Of a stretch of 64,000 nt of DNA, positions 1 through 8,033 are shown one piece after another. The notes under the pieces were generated by a model. It was not told the DNA's origin. It was given only the letters and a program-made list of their open reading frames with translations, and ran no database searches. The stretch's first letter is position 1, and each line of letters begins with the position of its first letter. Origin of the DNA: an uncultured Tessaracoccus sp. (GTDB taxonomy: Bacteria; Actinomycetota; Actinomycetes; Propionibacteriales; Propionibacteriaceae); assembly GCF_943914565.1 (NCBI RefSeq), contig NZ_CALUCN010000008.1, positions 62,001 through 126,000 of the forward strand, in the 5' to 3' direction. Made by a program: the position numbers and the translations under genes.

Positions 1-387
1 TTCGTCCTCCGCGGCCGGGCCCTCGCGCCCGAGCGGATCGACGCCGCCCGCGCACGGCTCACCGCGATCGGCGAGCGCGTCGTCGCCGCGTTCGCGCACG
101 TCGACGCCGTGCTCAGCCCCACGACCGCACTCCCGCCGCGCCCGGTAGGGTGGTTCGGTGACGACCCGGAGGTCAACTTCCGCCGCCAGTGCGAGTACAC
201 CCCGCACGCGTCGTTCGTGAACGTCGCCGGCCTGCCCGCGGTGTCGCTGCCGGTCGTGGGCATCGGCGACGGGCTCACGATGAGCGTGCAGGTGATCGGC
301 CGCCCGGGTGGGGACGCGACGGTGTTGCGGCTCGCGCACGAGCTCGAGCACTGTGTCGCCGGGGAACTCCACCGCACGCGTGGCTGA
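1..387 (+). CDS. Amidase-signature family protein, C-terminal part
   Basis: The reading frame is open from the first base, so the gene begins outside the window; 128 residues remain. The segment VLSPTTALPPRPVG, then a short asparagine/phenylalanine-rich stretch and AGLPAVSLPVV followed by MSVQVIGRPGGDATVLRLA, is the usual end of amidase-signature hydrolases (GatA, AtzF or acetamidase type), where a 'P..A..P' loop precedes 'N..G.PA.S.P' and 'G.Q..G....E...L..A'. The Ser-Ser-Lys catalytic core lies upstream and cannot be seen, so substrate is unknown. It ends 48 bases before deoA, which has its own promoter-like hexamer, so the two need not be co-transcribed. Confidence 0.8.
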   Translation, partial: FVLRGRALAPERIDAARARLTAIGERVVAAFAHVDAVLSPTTALPPRPVGWFGDDPEVNFRRQCEYTPHASFVNVAGLPAVSLPVVGIGDGLTMSVQVIGRPGGDATVLRLAHELEHCVAGELHRTRG

Positions 388-423
388 TCGCGTGCCCCCG
401 CGGTGCCGGGCGGCCGGCGCCAG

Positions 424-429
424 TAGGCT
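424..429 (+). promoter_or_regulatory. Leaderless -10 element TAGGCT before deoA
   Basis: TAGGCT is followed by six bases and then the ATG at 436. There is no Shine-Dalgarno sequence in between. The spacing fits a -10 hexamer whose transcript starts at or next to the start codon. No convincing -35 is visible. Confidence 0.55.
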
Positions 430-435
430 GGCCGC

Positions 436-1728
436 ATGCAGTTCGACATGGTGGACGTCATCAGGACCAAGCGCGACGGGGGCACGCTCTCCCCGGATGC
501 CATCGACTGGGTGATCGACGCCTACACCCGCGGCACCGTCGGCGACGAGCAGATGTCCGCGCTCGCGATGGCCATCTTCCTGCGCGGCATGGACCGCTCG
601 GAGATCAAGCGCTGGACCGACGCGATGATCGCCTCCGGCGAGCGCATGGACTTCTCCTCGCTCCGTCGCCCCACCACCGACAAGCACTCCACCGGCGGCG
701 TCGGCGACAAGATCACGCTGCCACTGGCGCCGCTCGTCGCGGTGTTCGACGTCGCCGTCCCGCAGCTCTCCGGCCGCGGCCTCGGCCACACCGGCGGCAC
801 GCTCGACAAACTCGAGGCCATCCCCGGCTGGCGCGCCGACCTCGACAACCAGGCCCTCCTCGCGCAGCTCGACGACGTGGGCGCCGTGGTCTGCGCCGCC
901 GGCGCCGGCCTCGCCCCGGCCGACAAGAAGCTCTACGCCCTGCGCGACACCACTGGCACCGTCGAGGCCATCCCGCTCATCGCCAGCTCGATCATGAGCA
1001 AGAAGATCGCCGAGGGCACCGGCGCGCTCGTGCTCGACGTGAAGGTCGGCTCCGGCGCGTTCATGCAGTCCGCCGACCGGGCCCGCGAACTCGCGCGCAC
1101 CATGGTGGAGCTCGGCGTCGACGCCGGCGTCACCACCGTCGCGCTGCTCACGAACATGGACACCCCGCTCGGTCTCACCGCGGGCAACGCGCTCGAGGTG
1201 CGGGAGGCCGTCGAGGTGCTCGCCGGCGGCGGCCCCGCCGACGTGGTCGAGCTCACCTGCACCCTCGCCCGCGAGATGCTCGCCGCCGTCGGCAAGTCGG
1301 ACGTCGACGTCGAGGCGGCCCTCGCCGACGGCCGCGCGATGGACGTGTGGCGACGCATGATCGCCGCCCAGGGCGGCGACCCGGACGCGCCGCTGCCGGT
1401 GGCGAGGCACCAGGAGACGATCACCGCGGAGGCCTCCGGCTTCGTCGAACGCCTCGACGCGATGCAGGTCGGTGTCGGCGCCTGGCGGCTCGGCGCGGGC
1501 CGCGCGCGCAAGGGCGACCCGGTCCAGGCCGTCGCCGGCATCGAGCTCCACGCCAAGCCCGGCGACGAGGTCACGGCCGGCCAGCCGCTGCTCACTCTCC
1601 ACACCGACACCCCCGAGCGCATCGCCCGCGCCCGCGAGGCCCTCGACGGCGCGGTCACGATCGCCGCGGCCCCACCCGCGGTGACCCCGCTCGTCCTCGA
1701 CCGCATCGACGGGAAGGAGCTCGCATGA
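436..1728 (+). CDS. deoA: Thymidine phosphorylase
   Basis: Reversibly cleaves thymidine and deoxyuridine with phosphate to give the base and 2-deoxyribose 1-phosphate, in the cytoplasm, for pyrimidine salvage. The 430 residues match the usual length of the family. Visible motifs are KHSTGGVGDK at about residues 83-92 (phosphate binding), then SGRGLGHTGGTLDKLE near 112-127 (family signature), KLYALRDTTGTVEAIPLI and SSIMSKKIAEG (substrate contacts), and a C-terminal biotinyl-like domain ending in the 'KPGDEV..GQPLLTLH' segment. The ATG is preceded by TAGGCT at leaderless spacing. The stop overlaps the start of the next lipoprotein (ATGA). No deoC or cdd neighbours are in the window, so any link to the lipoproteins is unclear. 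Confidence 0.95.
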   Translation: MQFDMVDVIRTKRDGGTLSPDAIDWVIDAYTRGTVGDEQMSALAMAIFLRGMDRSEIKRWTDAMIASGERMDFSSLRRPTTDKHSTGGVGDKITLPLAPLVAVFDVAVPQLSGRGLGHTGGTLDKLEAIPGWRADLDNQALLAQLDDVGAVVCAAGAGLAPADKKLYALRDTTGTVEAIPLIASSIMSKKIAEGTGALVLDVKVGSGAFMQSADRARELARTMVELGVDAGVTTVALLTNMDTPLGLTAGNALEVREAVEVLAGGGPADVVELTCTLAREMLAAVGKSDVDVEAALADGRAMDVWRRMIAAQGGDPDAPLPVARHQETITAEASGFVERLDAMQVGVGAWRLGAGRARKGDPVQAVAGIELHAKPGDEVTAGQPLLTLHTDTPERIARAREALDGAVTIAAAPPAVTPLVLDRIDGKELA

Positions 1729-2399
1729 CCCTCCGCACCGCCGCCCTCGCCTGCGCCACGCTCCTGCTCGCCGCCTGCGCCCCCACTCCGGGCGGCACGG
1801 GCCCCGCCGAGGAGCCCTCGACGAGCGCCCCGGCCGCCACCGAGTCGCCGGCCTCCGCAGAGCCGGAGCCCACCGCGACGACCGAACCCCCGTCGGCGCC
1901 CGCGAGCGAGGGCCCGGAGCCCAGCGCGAGCCCCAGCAACACCCCCTCCGGCACACCCAGCGCCACCCCTTCGACCTCGCGCGAGCCCACCGCGACGCCC
2001 AGCGCGAGCGGCACGACGAGCGCCCGGCCGGCGGGCAAGGGCTGGACCGTGATCGACGCCAAGGTCACGAAGGCCTCCGACGTCGACGGGCTCCCCGTCA
2101 ACCCGAAGGTGGCGCACTACCTGAAGAGCCGCATGGGCGAGCCGTGCGAGCTCACCATGACCGTCTTCGCCGCGCACGCCGACGGCTACCTCGTCGCCGA
2201 CGAGCAGGGCATCTGCGACGGCGCCAGGCTCTTCGTCTACGGCATGATGGACGGCGACGTCGAGGAGCTCGTGGAGTTCAGCAGTGCGCAGCCGTGCGGG
2301 AAGTTCGCGCAGGTGGGTCTCCCGAAGGGCGTCCCCGCCACGAAGCTCTTCCGCGACGGCTTGGCCTGCACCGCGGGCGGCAAGGTGACCCGGTACTGA
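1725..2399 (+). CDS. Putative lipoprotein with Ser/Thr/Pro-rich linker
   Basis: A 224-residue protein beginning MTLRTAALACATLLLAACAP: a short hydrophobic signal ending in a lipobox (LLAAC), so probably lipid-anchored on the outer face of the membrane. Residues of about 22-105 are almost only Pro, Ser, Thr, Ala and Glu, a flexible cell-wall-spanning linker. The C-terminal 115 residues form a small domain with four cysteines spaced as two possible disulfides (near EPCELT, EQGICDG, QPCGKF and LACTAGG). It overlaps deoA by four bases and the next gene by one, so the three are one operon. I do not recognise the C-terminal domain. It is a probable paralogue of the following gene, which has the same plan. 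Confidence 0.75.
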   Translation: MTLRTAALACATLLLAACAPTPGGTGPAEEPSTSAPAATESPASAEPEPTATTEPPSAPASEGPEPSASPSNTPSGTPSATPSTSREPTATPSASGTTSARPAGKGWTVIDAKVTKASDVDGLPVNPKVAHYLKSRMGEPCELTMTVFAAHADGYLVADEQGICDGARLFVYGMMDGDVEELVEFSSAQPCGKFAQVGLPKGVPATKLFRDGLACTAGGKVTRY

Positions 2400-2977
2400 T
2401 GCGCCGGGTGCTCGCCGGCGCGGCGCTCCTCGCCCTCACCGCCTGCGGCGGTCAGCCGCCCGAGCCCGCACCCAGCACCCCCGACGAGGGCGCGCCCCCG
2501 TCGTCTCCGGGCGCGGCGCCGAGCGCCACGCCCTCCGCCTCGGCCCCTGCAGCGCCGGCGACGACGCCTCACGTCGCCGGCGCCTGGCACGAGGGCCCGG
2601 GCCTGCTCGCCGACCAGGAGGCGATCACCGCGGCCACGCTCCCCGCGGGGCTGAAGACGTACCTGCAGGACGCGGTCTACGAGGTGGTGGACCTCAACAG
2701 CGAGTACGACGAGGAGTTCCCGGACTGCCCGGTCGAGGCCGAGGTGGGCGGCGTGCACGACGCGGGGTTCGCCGTCGTGCGGGTCGCGGGCTGCGGCCCC
2801 GAGGAGCTCACCGGCGTCGTCGCCGACGAGGACGGCACGTGGGAGATCGTCGTCGAGACCGTGCCCGAGGACCCGGAGTGCACCGAGCTCGCGGAGGCCG
2901 GGGTGCCGGCAGGGGCGCCGTTCCCCGGCGACTCGGGCCTGCGCTGCGTCGAGGGGGAGCGCACGCGCTACTGGTGA
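2399..2977 (+). CDS. Putative lipoprotein, paralogue-like neighbour
   Basis: 192 residues starting MRRVLAGAALLALTACGG, a lipoprotein signal (lipobox LTAC). A Pro/Ser/Ala-rich linker follows to about residue 60. The acidic C-terminal domain (many Glu/Asp) contains cysteines in the contexts PDCPVE, AGCGPE, PECTEL and LRCVEG, again four, as in the preceding lipoprotein. The ATG overlaps the upstream stop (TGATG), implying translational coupling. Its 3' end overlaps by 10 bases the end of the convergent dedA-like gene on the other strand. No family assigned; function unknown. Confidence 0.75.
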   Translation: MRRVLAGAALLALTACGGQPPEPAPSTPDEGAPPSSPGAAPSATPSASAPAAPATTPHVAGAWHEGPGLLADQEAITAATLPAGLKTYLQDAVYEVVDLNSEYDEEFPDCPVEAEVGGVHDAGFAVVRVAGCGPEELTGVVADEDGTWEIVVETVPEDPECTELAEAGVPAGAPFPGDSGLRCVEGERTRYW

Positions 2978-3582
2978 CGCCGTCGGGCGTTCCTGCGCAG
3001 CCTGGTCACCACGAACCACCCCACCATCGCGACGATGACGACGACCACGACCCACGAGGCGAGGTCGGTCCACGGCTGGATGACCTCCCAGCGGGTGCCC
3101 AGCACGTAGCCGAACGTGATGAACAGCGCGTTCCAGACCGTCGAGCCCGCGACGGTGTACAGCGTGAAGCGGGCGAGCCCCATGCGGGCCACGCCCGCGG
3201 GGATCGAGATGAGCGAGCGCACGCCCGGCACCATGCGCCCGACGACGACGCCGGCGGCGCCGTGCCGGTCGAACCACGCCTCGGCGCGGTCGTAGTCGTC
3301 GACGTCCAGCAGCGGCAGCCGCCCGCACAGCCGTCGAACGCGTTCACCGCCGATCGCGCGGCCTAGCCCGTAGAGCAGGTAGGCGCCGAGCAGCCCGCCG
3401 AGCACCGACCACACGAGCATCACCCACAACGGGTGCGCGCCCGAGCCAGCGGCGACGCCGGCGAGCGGCAGCACCACCTCCGACGGGATGGGCGGGAAGA
3501 CGTTCTCGAGCAGCAGCAGGAAGCCGACGCCGGGGCCGCCGAAGCGCGTGGTGACGTGGACGGCCCACTCGATGAGGTTCAC
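2968..3582 (-). CDS. DedA-family membrane protein
   Basis: 204-residue polytopic membrane protein of the DedA/VTT family, members of which help recycle lipid carriers or phospholipids across the membrane. The N-terminal re-entrant loop signature ENVFPPIPSEVVLPLAG (residues of about 26-42) is characteristic, followed by hydrophobic helices, the conserved 'GR..PG.R..IS.PAG..RM....F' block (here GRMVPGVRSLISIPAGVARM) and a final transmembrane helix with a basic tail. It uses a GTG start seven bases after the stop of the upstream aminotransferase-family gene, so the two are probably co-transcribed. Its 3' end runs into the convergent lipoprotein gene. Confidence 0.88.
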   Translation of the reverse strand: MNLIEWAVHVTTRFGGPGVGFLLLLENVFPPIPSEVVLPLAGVAAGSGAHPLWVMLVWSVLGGLLGAYLLYGLGRAIGGERVRRLCGRLPLLDVDDYDRAEAWFDRHGAAGVVVGRMVPGVRSLISIPAGVARMGLARFTLYTVAGSTVWNALFITFGYVLGTRWEVIQPWTDLASWVVVVVIVAMVGWFVVTRLRRNARRRHQ

Positions 3583-3589
3583 CCGCGGC

Positions 3590-4462
3590 TCACGAGGCCT
3601 CGGCGAGCAGGCCCAACAACTCCTCGTGCACCGCGTCGTCGGTGGGCAGCTCGTGGTCGTCGAGGCGCGCCACCTGGCTGAGCAGCCGGCCGCTCGAGCT
3701 CAGCCACAGCGCGTCGGCGGCGAACAGGTCGTCGGGGGTGAGGCGGTCGACCGCGGTGGACCAGCCGGCCTCTTCCGCCGCCCGGAACAGCACCCGCTGG
3801 GTGGTGCCCGGCAGCACGCCGATCTCCGTCGGGGTCGTCACGAGCTCGTGGCCGCGCTGCATCACCACGCTCGCCGTCGGGGCCTCGAGCACGAGCCCGT
3901 CGGAGGTCACGAAGATCACGTCCTGCGTGCCGCGGCGTCGCGCCTCGCGCAGGGCGGCCATGTTCGTCGCGTAGCTGAGCGTCTTCGCGCCGAGCAGCAG
4001 CCAGGGCGCCTCGGCGGCGTGCGTCGACGCGAAGCCCCGGTCCATGAGCGAGACCGCGATGGGCGCGCTCGGCCGGACCGCCGTCGGGAGCGGGGAGACG
4101 ACGACCCATGCGTAGCCGTCGGGGTTCTCCGGCGGGTAGCCGCGCAGCACGAACAGTCGCACGTAGGCCTCGCCGGGGAGCACGTCGTCGAGCGGTTCCG
4201 CGCGCCAGGCGCCCAACGCGGTCTGCACCGCCTGACGCCAGTGGTCGTCGTCGGGGATCTCGATGCCGGTGATCCCGGCGGAGCGCCGCAGTCGCCAGAG
4301 ATGTTCGTCCATCTTGCGCAGGCGGCGGCCGTCGTAGAGCATGCTCTCGAAGATGCCGTCGCCGCGGACGATTCCCTGCGCGAGCGGGGAGAAGTGCGGC
4401 TGGGCGGCGTCGACGAGACGGCCCTCGGGGTGGTCAGGTTCCAGGAGCACCACTACATCCAT
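3590..4462 (-). CDS. Class IV aminotransferase, aminodeoxychorismate lyase-like
   Basis: PLP-dependent fold-type IV enzyme of 290 residues. DGIFESMLYDGRRLRKMDEHLWRL matches the start of the family ('DG.FE....DG....L..HL.RL'), and LLGAKTLSYATNM contains the Schiff-base lysine. Later segments 'DVIFVTSDGLVLEAPTASVVM' and 'TPTEIGVLPGTTQRVL' are the cofactor phosphate loop. The KTLSY.TNM context is nearer to 4-amino-4-deoxychorismate lyase (folate synthesis) than to branched-chain aminotransferase or D-amino-acid transaminase, but these are hard to separate by eye, so no symbol is given. ATG start six bases after a TACACT -10-like element on this strand, so probably leaderless. Confidence 0.82.
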   Translation of the reverse strand: MDVVVLLEPDHPEGRLVDAAQPHFSPLAQGIVRGDGIFESMLYDGRRLRKMDEHLWRLRRSAGITGIEIPDDDHWRQAVQTALGAWRAEPLDDVLPGEAYVRLFVLRGYPPENPDGYAWVVVSPLPTAVRPSAPIAVSLMDRGFASTHAAEAPWLLLGAKTLSYATNMAALREARRRGTQDVIFVTSDGLVLEAPTASVVMQRGHELVTTPTEIGVLPGTTQRVLFRAAEEAGWSTAVDRLTPDDLFAADALWLSSSGRLLSQVARLDDHELPTDDAVHEELLGLLAEAS

Positions 4463-4468
4463 GGACGC

Positions 4469-4474
4469 AGTGTA
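4469..4474 (-). promoter_or_regulatory. Leaderless -10 element TACACT (minus strand)
   Basis: Read on the minus strand, TACACT is followed by six bases and the ATG of the aminotransferase-family gene (start at 4462). No ribosome-binding site lies between them. Confidence 0.5.
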
Positions 4475-4520
4475 CGCACCGGCTCGGAGCTGGCGCGCGG
4501 GATTCGCGTGGAGGCCCGGG

Positions 4521-5429
4521 TCAGCCCTTCACGGCGCCGTCGGTGATGCCGGCGATGAACTGCCGGGCGCCCGCGATGAAGACGAGCAGCAGCGGCACGA
4601 CGGCGATGAGGGCGGAGGCCATGAGCATGCCGTAGTCGGTGCCGTGCGCGGTCTTCAGCTGGGAGAGCGCCACCTGGAGGGTGAGCTTGCTCGGGTCGTT
4701 CAGCACGATGAGCGGCCACATGAAGTCGTTCCACGCGCCGATGAACGTGAACATCCCGAGGAACGCCAGCGCCGGCCGGATCGTCGGCAGGCACACGTGG
4801 AGGTACTGCCGGATGAAGCCGCAGCCGTCGAGCGTCGAGGCCTCGAGCAGCTCCTTCGGGATCGCGTTCGACGCGTACTGCCTGAGCCAGAACACGCCGA
4901 ACGCGCTGGCCAGCGACGGGAAGATGATCGCCTTCAGCTCACCGACCCAGCCGAGCTTGCTCATCAGCAGGAACTGCGGGATCGTCGCGAGCTGCGCGGG
5001 CAGCAGGAACGTCGCCATCACGATGCCGAACAGCGCCCGTCGGCCGGGGAACTCGAACTTCGCGAACGTGAACGCCGCGAGCGAGGCGATGAGCAGCACG
5101 AGGAACGTGACGCTCGCAGCCACCACGAACGTGTTGCCCATCGCGCCCCAGATGTTCACCTTCTCGGTGATCGTCGTGAGGTTCTCCCCCAGCCGGTCGC
5201 CCGGGGTGATCACGGGCGGGAACTGGTAGATCACCGACGACGGCCTGGTCGACAGCACGAACATCCAGTACAGCGGGAACAACGACACGAGCCCGCCCAG
5301 GATGAGCCCGGTGTGGCGCGCGAGCGCCATGCCCCAGCCACGCCGCAGGGGGCCGCGACGGGGGCGCGGCGCGGGATCGATCGACGGGCCTGCCAGCGCG
5401 GCCGGCACGGCGGTGCGGGCGATGCTCAT
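4521..5429 (-). CDS. Sugar ABC transporter permease, MalG type
   Basis: 302-residue inner-membrane permease of a carbohydrate-uptake (CUT1) ABC importer. The start is placed at MSIARTAVPA, whose ATG overlaps the stop of the upstream permease by four bases. After an N-terminal basic stretch come six hydrophobic helices; the cytoplasmic EAA loop reads ELLEASTLDGCGFIRQYLHVCLP, which contacts the ATPase. The ending 'FIAGITDGAVKG' is typical of MalG-like subunits. It is third in the operon binding protein-MalF-MalG (7713 to 4521). No ATPase gene is present, so the system probably shares a housekeeping MsiK-type ATPase encoded elsewhere, as is common in actinobacteria. Confidence 0.92.
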   Translation of the reverse strand: MSIARTAVPAALAGPSIDPAPRPRRGPLRRGWGMALARHTGLILGGLVSLFPLYWMFVLSTRPSSVIYQFPPVITPGDRLGENLTTITEKVNIWGAMGNTFVVAASVTFLVLLIASLAAFTFAKFEFPGRRALFGIVMATFLLPAQLATIPQFLLMSKLGWVGELKAIIFPSLASAFGVFWLRQYASNAIPKELLEASTLDGCGFIRQYLHVCLPTIRPALAFLGMFTFIGAWNDFMWPLIVLNDPSKLTLQVALSQLKTAHGTDYGMLMASALIAVVPLLLVFIAGARQFIAGITDGAVKG

Positions 5430-6406
5430 CGCACACCTCGTTCCTTGCGCTCGCGGGTGACGAGCCAGTTGATGATCGAGAAGAACAAGACGATGACGAA
5501 CACGCCCCACGCGATCGTCGCGCCGTAGCCGTAGCGGTTCTCCTGGAACGCCACGGAGAAGAAGTACAGCACCATGGTGAGGCCGGAGTTGTTGACGCCT
5601 CCTGCGGACGCGGCGCCGGAGGACATCGAGGAGGTCAGCACCTGGGCCTCGGTGAAGCTCTGCAGCGAGCCGATCGTCGACATGAGCGTGATGAACAGCA
5701 CGATCGGGCGCAGCTGGGGGAGTGTGACGCGGAAGAAGGTCTGCCAGCCGTTCGCGCCGTCGATCGCGGCGGACTCGTACTGGGTCTTGTCGATCGCCTG
5801 CAGGCCGGCGAGGATCAGCAGCGCGTTGTAGCCGGTGAAGGACCACGTCGTGAGTGCCGAGATCGCGATCTTGATGCCCCACTCGTTCTGCAGCCAGTTG
5901 AGGTTCTCGAACCCGAAGAGGTTGATGATCGCGTTGGCGATGCCGAACTGGCTGGAGAAGATCGAGCTGAACAGGATGCCCATCGCGACGAGCGACGTGA
6001 CGTTGGGGATGAGGTAGATGACGCGGTAGGTGGTCGAGAACCGCAGCGTGGAGTTGAGCATGAGCGCGACGATCGTCGCAAGGATCAGCGTGGGGATCGT
6101 GCCCATCGCCCAGAGGATCAGCGTGTTGCCGAGCGACTTGTAGAACAGGGGATCGGTGACGAGGTAGTGGAAGTTCTCGAAGCCGATGAAGTGGATGTCG
6201 CCCAGGCCGGACCAGTCCGTGAACGCCAGCATCATGGTGAAGACCATCGGCATGGCGCCGAACATGAGGAAGAAGAAGAAGTAGGGCGAGAGCGCCGCGT
6301 ACTGCGGCAGCGCCTTCTTGATGCGGTGTCCGGTCGACGGGGCGCGGCGGCCGCCGACCGGCGGGGAGATCGTGGCGTCTCCCCGCCCAGTCGGGAGCGT
6401 ACTCAT
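5426..6406 (-). CDS. Sugar ABC transporter permease, MalF type
   Basis: 326 residues from MSTLPTGRGDAT. A basic cytoplasmic N-terminus is followed by a first helix (QYAALSPYFFFFLMFGAMPMV), then 'FIGFENFHYLVTDPLFYKSLGNTL', standard for the MalF/UgpA family, and an EAA loop YESAAIDGANGWQTFFRVTLP. It forms the channel with the MalG-type partner downstream. Start and stop overlap both neighbours by four bases (ATGA), so translation is coupled along the operon. Given the adjacent mannosidases, the cargo is probably a mannose- or N-acetylglucosamine-containing oligosaccharide (inference from context only). Confidence 0.92.
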   Translation of the reverse strand: MSTLPTGRGDATISPPVGGRRAPSTGHRIKKALPQYAALSPYFFFFLMFGAMPMVFTMMLAFTDWSGLGDIHFIGFENFHYLVTDPLFYKSLGNTLILWAMGTIPTLILATIVALMLNSTLRFSTTYRVIYLIPNVTSLVAMGILFSSIFSSQFGIANAIINLFGFENLNWLQNEWGIKIAISALTTWSFTGYNALLILAGLQAIDKTQYESAAIDGANGWQTFFRVTLPQLRPIVLFITLMSTIGSLQSFTEAQVLTSSMSSGAASAGGVNNSGLTMVLYFFSVAFQENRYGYGATIAWGVFVIVLFFSIINWLVTRERKERGVR

Positions 6407-7713
6407 TTGACGGTCAGGCCCACCTGCTTGGCGAGGCGCTTGGCCGCGTCGACGGCGGCCTTCCACGCCTGCTCGGGGTCCTTGCCCGACGACTCGACGA
6501 GCTCGAGCTCGGCGTAGAACGGCGCGTTGACCGTGTTGTCCTGCGGGTGCTCGTCCACCGGACGCACCGTCTCGGCGGCGTGGCCGAACACCTCGGCCGC
6601 CTTCTGCCCGCCCAGGAACTCGACCGGGCCCGCGACCTCCTCCATCTCGAACGACTCCGGCGTCGGCGGGAAGTTGCCCTTGTCCTCGTACTCGTACGCG
6701 AGGTTCTTCGGGCTGAGCAGGGACGTGATGACGGAGAACGAGGCCTCCGGGTCCTTCACGCCCTCGGGGATCGTGAGGAACGAGCCGCCGTTGTTGATCG
6801 CGTCGCCCGGGTGCTCGCAGACGTGCCACTTGCCGGCGGTCTCGGGCGCGTCGACCATGAGGTCGGCGAGGTGCCACGACGCGCCGAAGTCCGCGGGCAG
6901 CTTGCCCTCGTTCACGGCGGCGGCCGAGTCGGCGTTGTTGGACTGCAGCGTCGCGACGATGCCGCGCTTGAACGCGTCGATCGAGAGGTCCCACGCCTTG
7001 CGGACGTGGTCCTGGTCACCGATGAACGTGCCGTCGGCGTCGACGAACAGCTTGCCCGACTGGACGCAGGCCGTGTTGAACAGGCCGGCGCAGTTGCGGA
7101 TCAGGAACGTGTCCTTCTTCTTCGCCTTCAGCTCCTCGCCGAGCGCGAAGTAGGCGTCCCAGCTGCGGATCTTCGCGGCGAGGTCCTTCGGGTCGGTCGG
7201 CAGGCCGGCCTCCTCGAAGACGTCGAAGCGGTAGAACAGCGCCGTCGGGCCGATGTCGATCGGGACACCCAGCTGCTTGCCGTCCTTCGTTGTGGCCTGC
7301 GCCCACTTCCAGTCGAGGAACGTGTCCTTGAGGTCCTTCGCGCCCACCTCGTTGAGGTCCACGAAGTACTTGTCCTGGGTCTTGAAGAACGCGATGTCCT
7401 CGCCCTTGACGCCGGTGACGTCGGGGAGGCCCTTGCCGGCGGTGAACGTCGTCGTGAGCTTCTGCTTGAAGTCGCCGCCGATGATGTCCTGCCGCAGCTT
7501 CACGTCGGACAGGTCCTTCTTCACTGCGTCGAGGGCCTTCTTGCTGAAGCCCTCGGGCCAGGTCCACAGCACCAGCTGCTTCGCGCCCCCGGTGTCGCCG
7601 GAGCCGCTGTCGTCGGACGGGGCGGTGGTGGAACAGCCGAACAGCCCGGCCAGTCCTGCGGCGCCGAGGCCAGCGGCCCCGCCACGCAGCAGTGAGCGTC
7701 GTGTGACGTGCAT
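6403..7713 (-). CDS. Extracellular sugar-binding lipoprotein
   Basis: 436-residue solute-binding protein, first gene of the ABC operon. MHVTRRSLLRGGAAGLGAAGLAGLFGC has twin arginines, a hydrophobic segment and a lipobox cysteine, so export is probably by Tat with lipid anchoring. The mature part begins with a Ser/Asp/Gly linker, then 'KQLVLWTWPEGF', the usual first strand of family-1 binding proteins, and 'TGVKGEDIAFF' and 'GVPIDIGPTALFYRFD' typical of the cluster. It delivers an oligosaccharide to the two permeases encoded directly downstream. The region 7714-8033 separates it from the divergent DeoR-type regulator, which is the obvious candidate controller. Confidence 0.92.
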   Translation of the reverse strand: MHVTRRSLLRGGAAGLGAAGLAGLFGCSTTAPSDDSGSGDTGGAKQLVLWTWPEGFSKKALDAVKKDLSDVKLRQDIIGGDFKQKLTTTFTAGKGLPDVTGVKGEDIAFFKTQDKYFVDLNEVGAKDLKDTFLDWKWAQATTKDGKQLGVPIDIGPTALFYRFDVFEEAGLPTDPKDLAAKIRSWDAYFALGEELKAKKKDTFLIRNCAGLFNTACVQSGKLFVDADGTFIGDQDHVRKAWDLSIDAFKRGIVATLQSNNADSAAAVNEGKLPADFGASWHLADLMVDAPETAGKWHVCEHPGDAINNGGSFLTIPEGVKDPEASFSVITSLLSPKNLAYEYEDKGNFPPTPESFEMEEVAGPVEFLGGQKAAEVFGHAAETVRPVDEHPQDNTVNAPFYAELELVESSGKDPEQAWKAAVDAAKRLAKQVGLTVK

Positions 7714-7978
7714 CGAGATCTCCCTTGAACTACTCGTCGTGTCGGTGTCGTGAGCGGCGTGACGACTCGATCAAATTGGTCCATTTCCGGCGACGTGGGT
7801 GGGGCTCGAGGGGGTGTCCCGCGCAGTCGCGGTGGCTCCGGTGCTCGTGGCCGTCCATGTGCTCGTCGTGGTCCTTGATCTCGCAATTGCTGTCTGACCA
7901 GCATGATTGCTTGTCGTGGTCGAACCCTTCCGTTCAGACGCTGTCAGCATAACACCGATTCGCCAAAAAGATAGGAAG

Positions 7979-7996
7979 TGAGCGAAATGAACGAAA
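7979..7996 (+). promoter_or_regulatory. Tandem 9-bp direct repeat, candidate DeoR operator
   Basis: TGAGCGAAATGAACGAAA is two head-to-tail copies of TGARCGAAA. DeoR-family repressors often bind direct repeats of this kind. It lies 26 bases upstream of the TATCAT hexamer, within reach of both divergent promoters. The reverse complement contains TTTCGCTCA, nearly shared with the pfkB/GH20 intergenic repeats at 15298-15330. Confidence 0.5.
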
Positions 7997-8021
7997 CTGC
8001 GCGAGTAGGGGTCGGTCTGTG

Positions 8022-8027
8022 TATCAT
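8022..8027 (+). promoter_or_regulatory. Leaderless -10 element TATCAT before the DeoR-type gene
   Basis: TATCAT then six bases then ATG at 8034. This spacing favours the ATG at 8034 over the in-frame GTG at 8019, which would sit upstream of the expected transcription start. Confidence 0.55.
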
Positions 8028-8033
8028 CGGGGC

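Larger units (their letters stand above)
7714..8033. promoter_or_regulatory. Divergent control region between ABC operon and deoR-type gene
   Basis: A 320-bp gene-free, relatively AT-rich stretch that must hold the promoters of the ABC operon (leftward) and the regulator-glycosidase operon (rightward). It contains a tandem 9-mer pair at 7979-7996 and a TATCAT hexamer at 8022-8027. I see no RNA structure or small gene in the remainder. Confidence 0.6.

Noticed and set aside
4521..7713. Missing ATPase taken as a broken ABC operon
   Set aside because: CUT1 importers in actinobacteria commonly lack a dedicated ATPase and share one; the same is seen in the second importer here (50017-53078).
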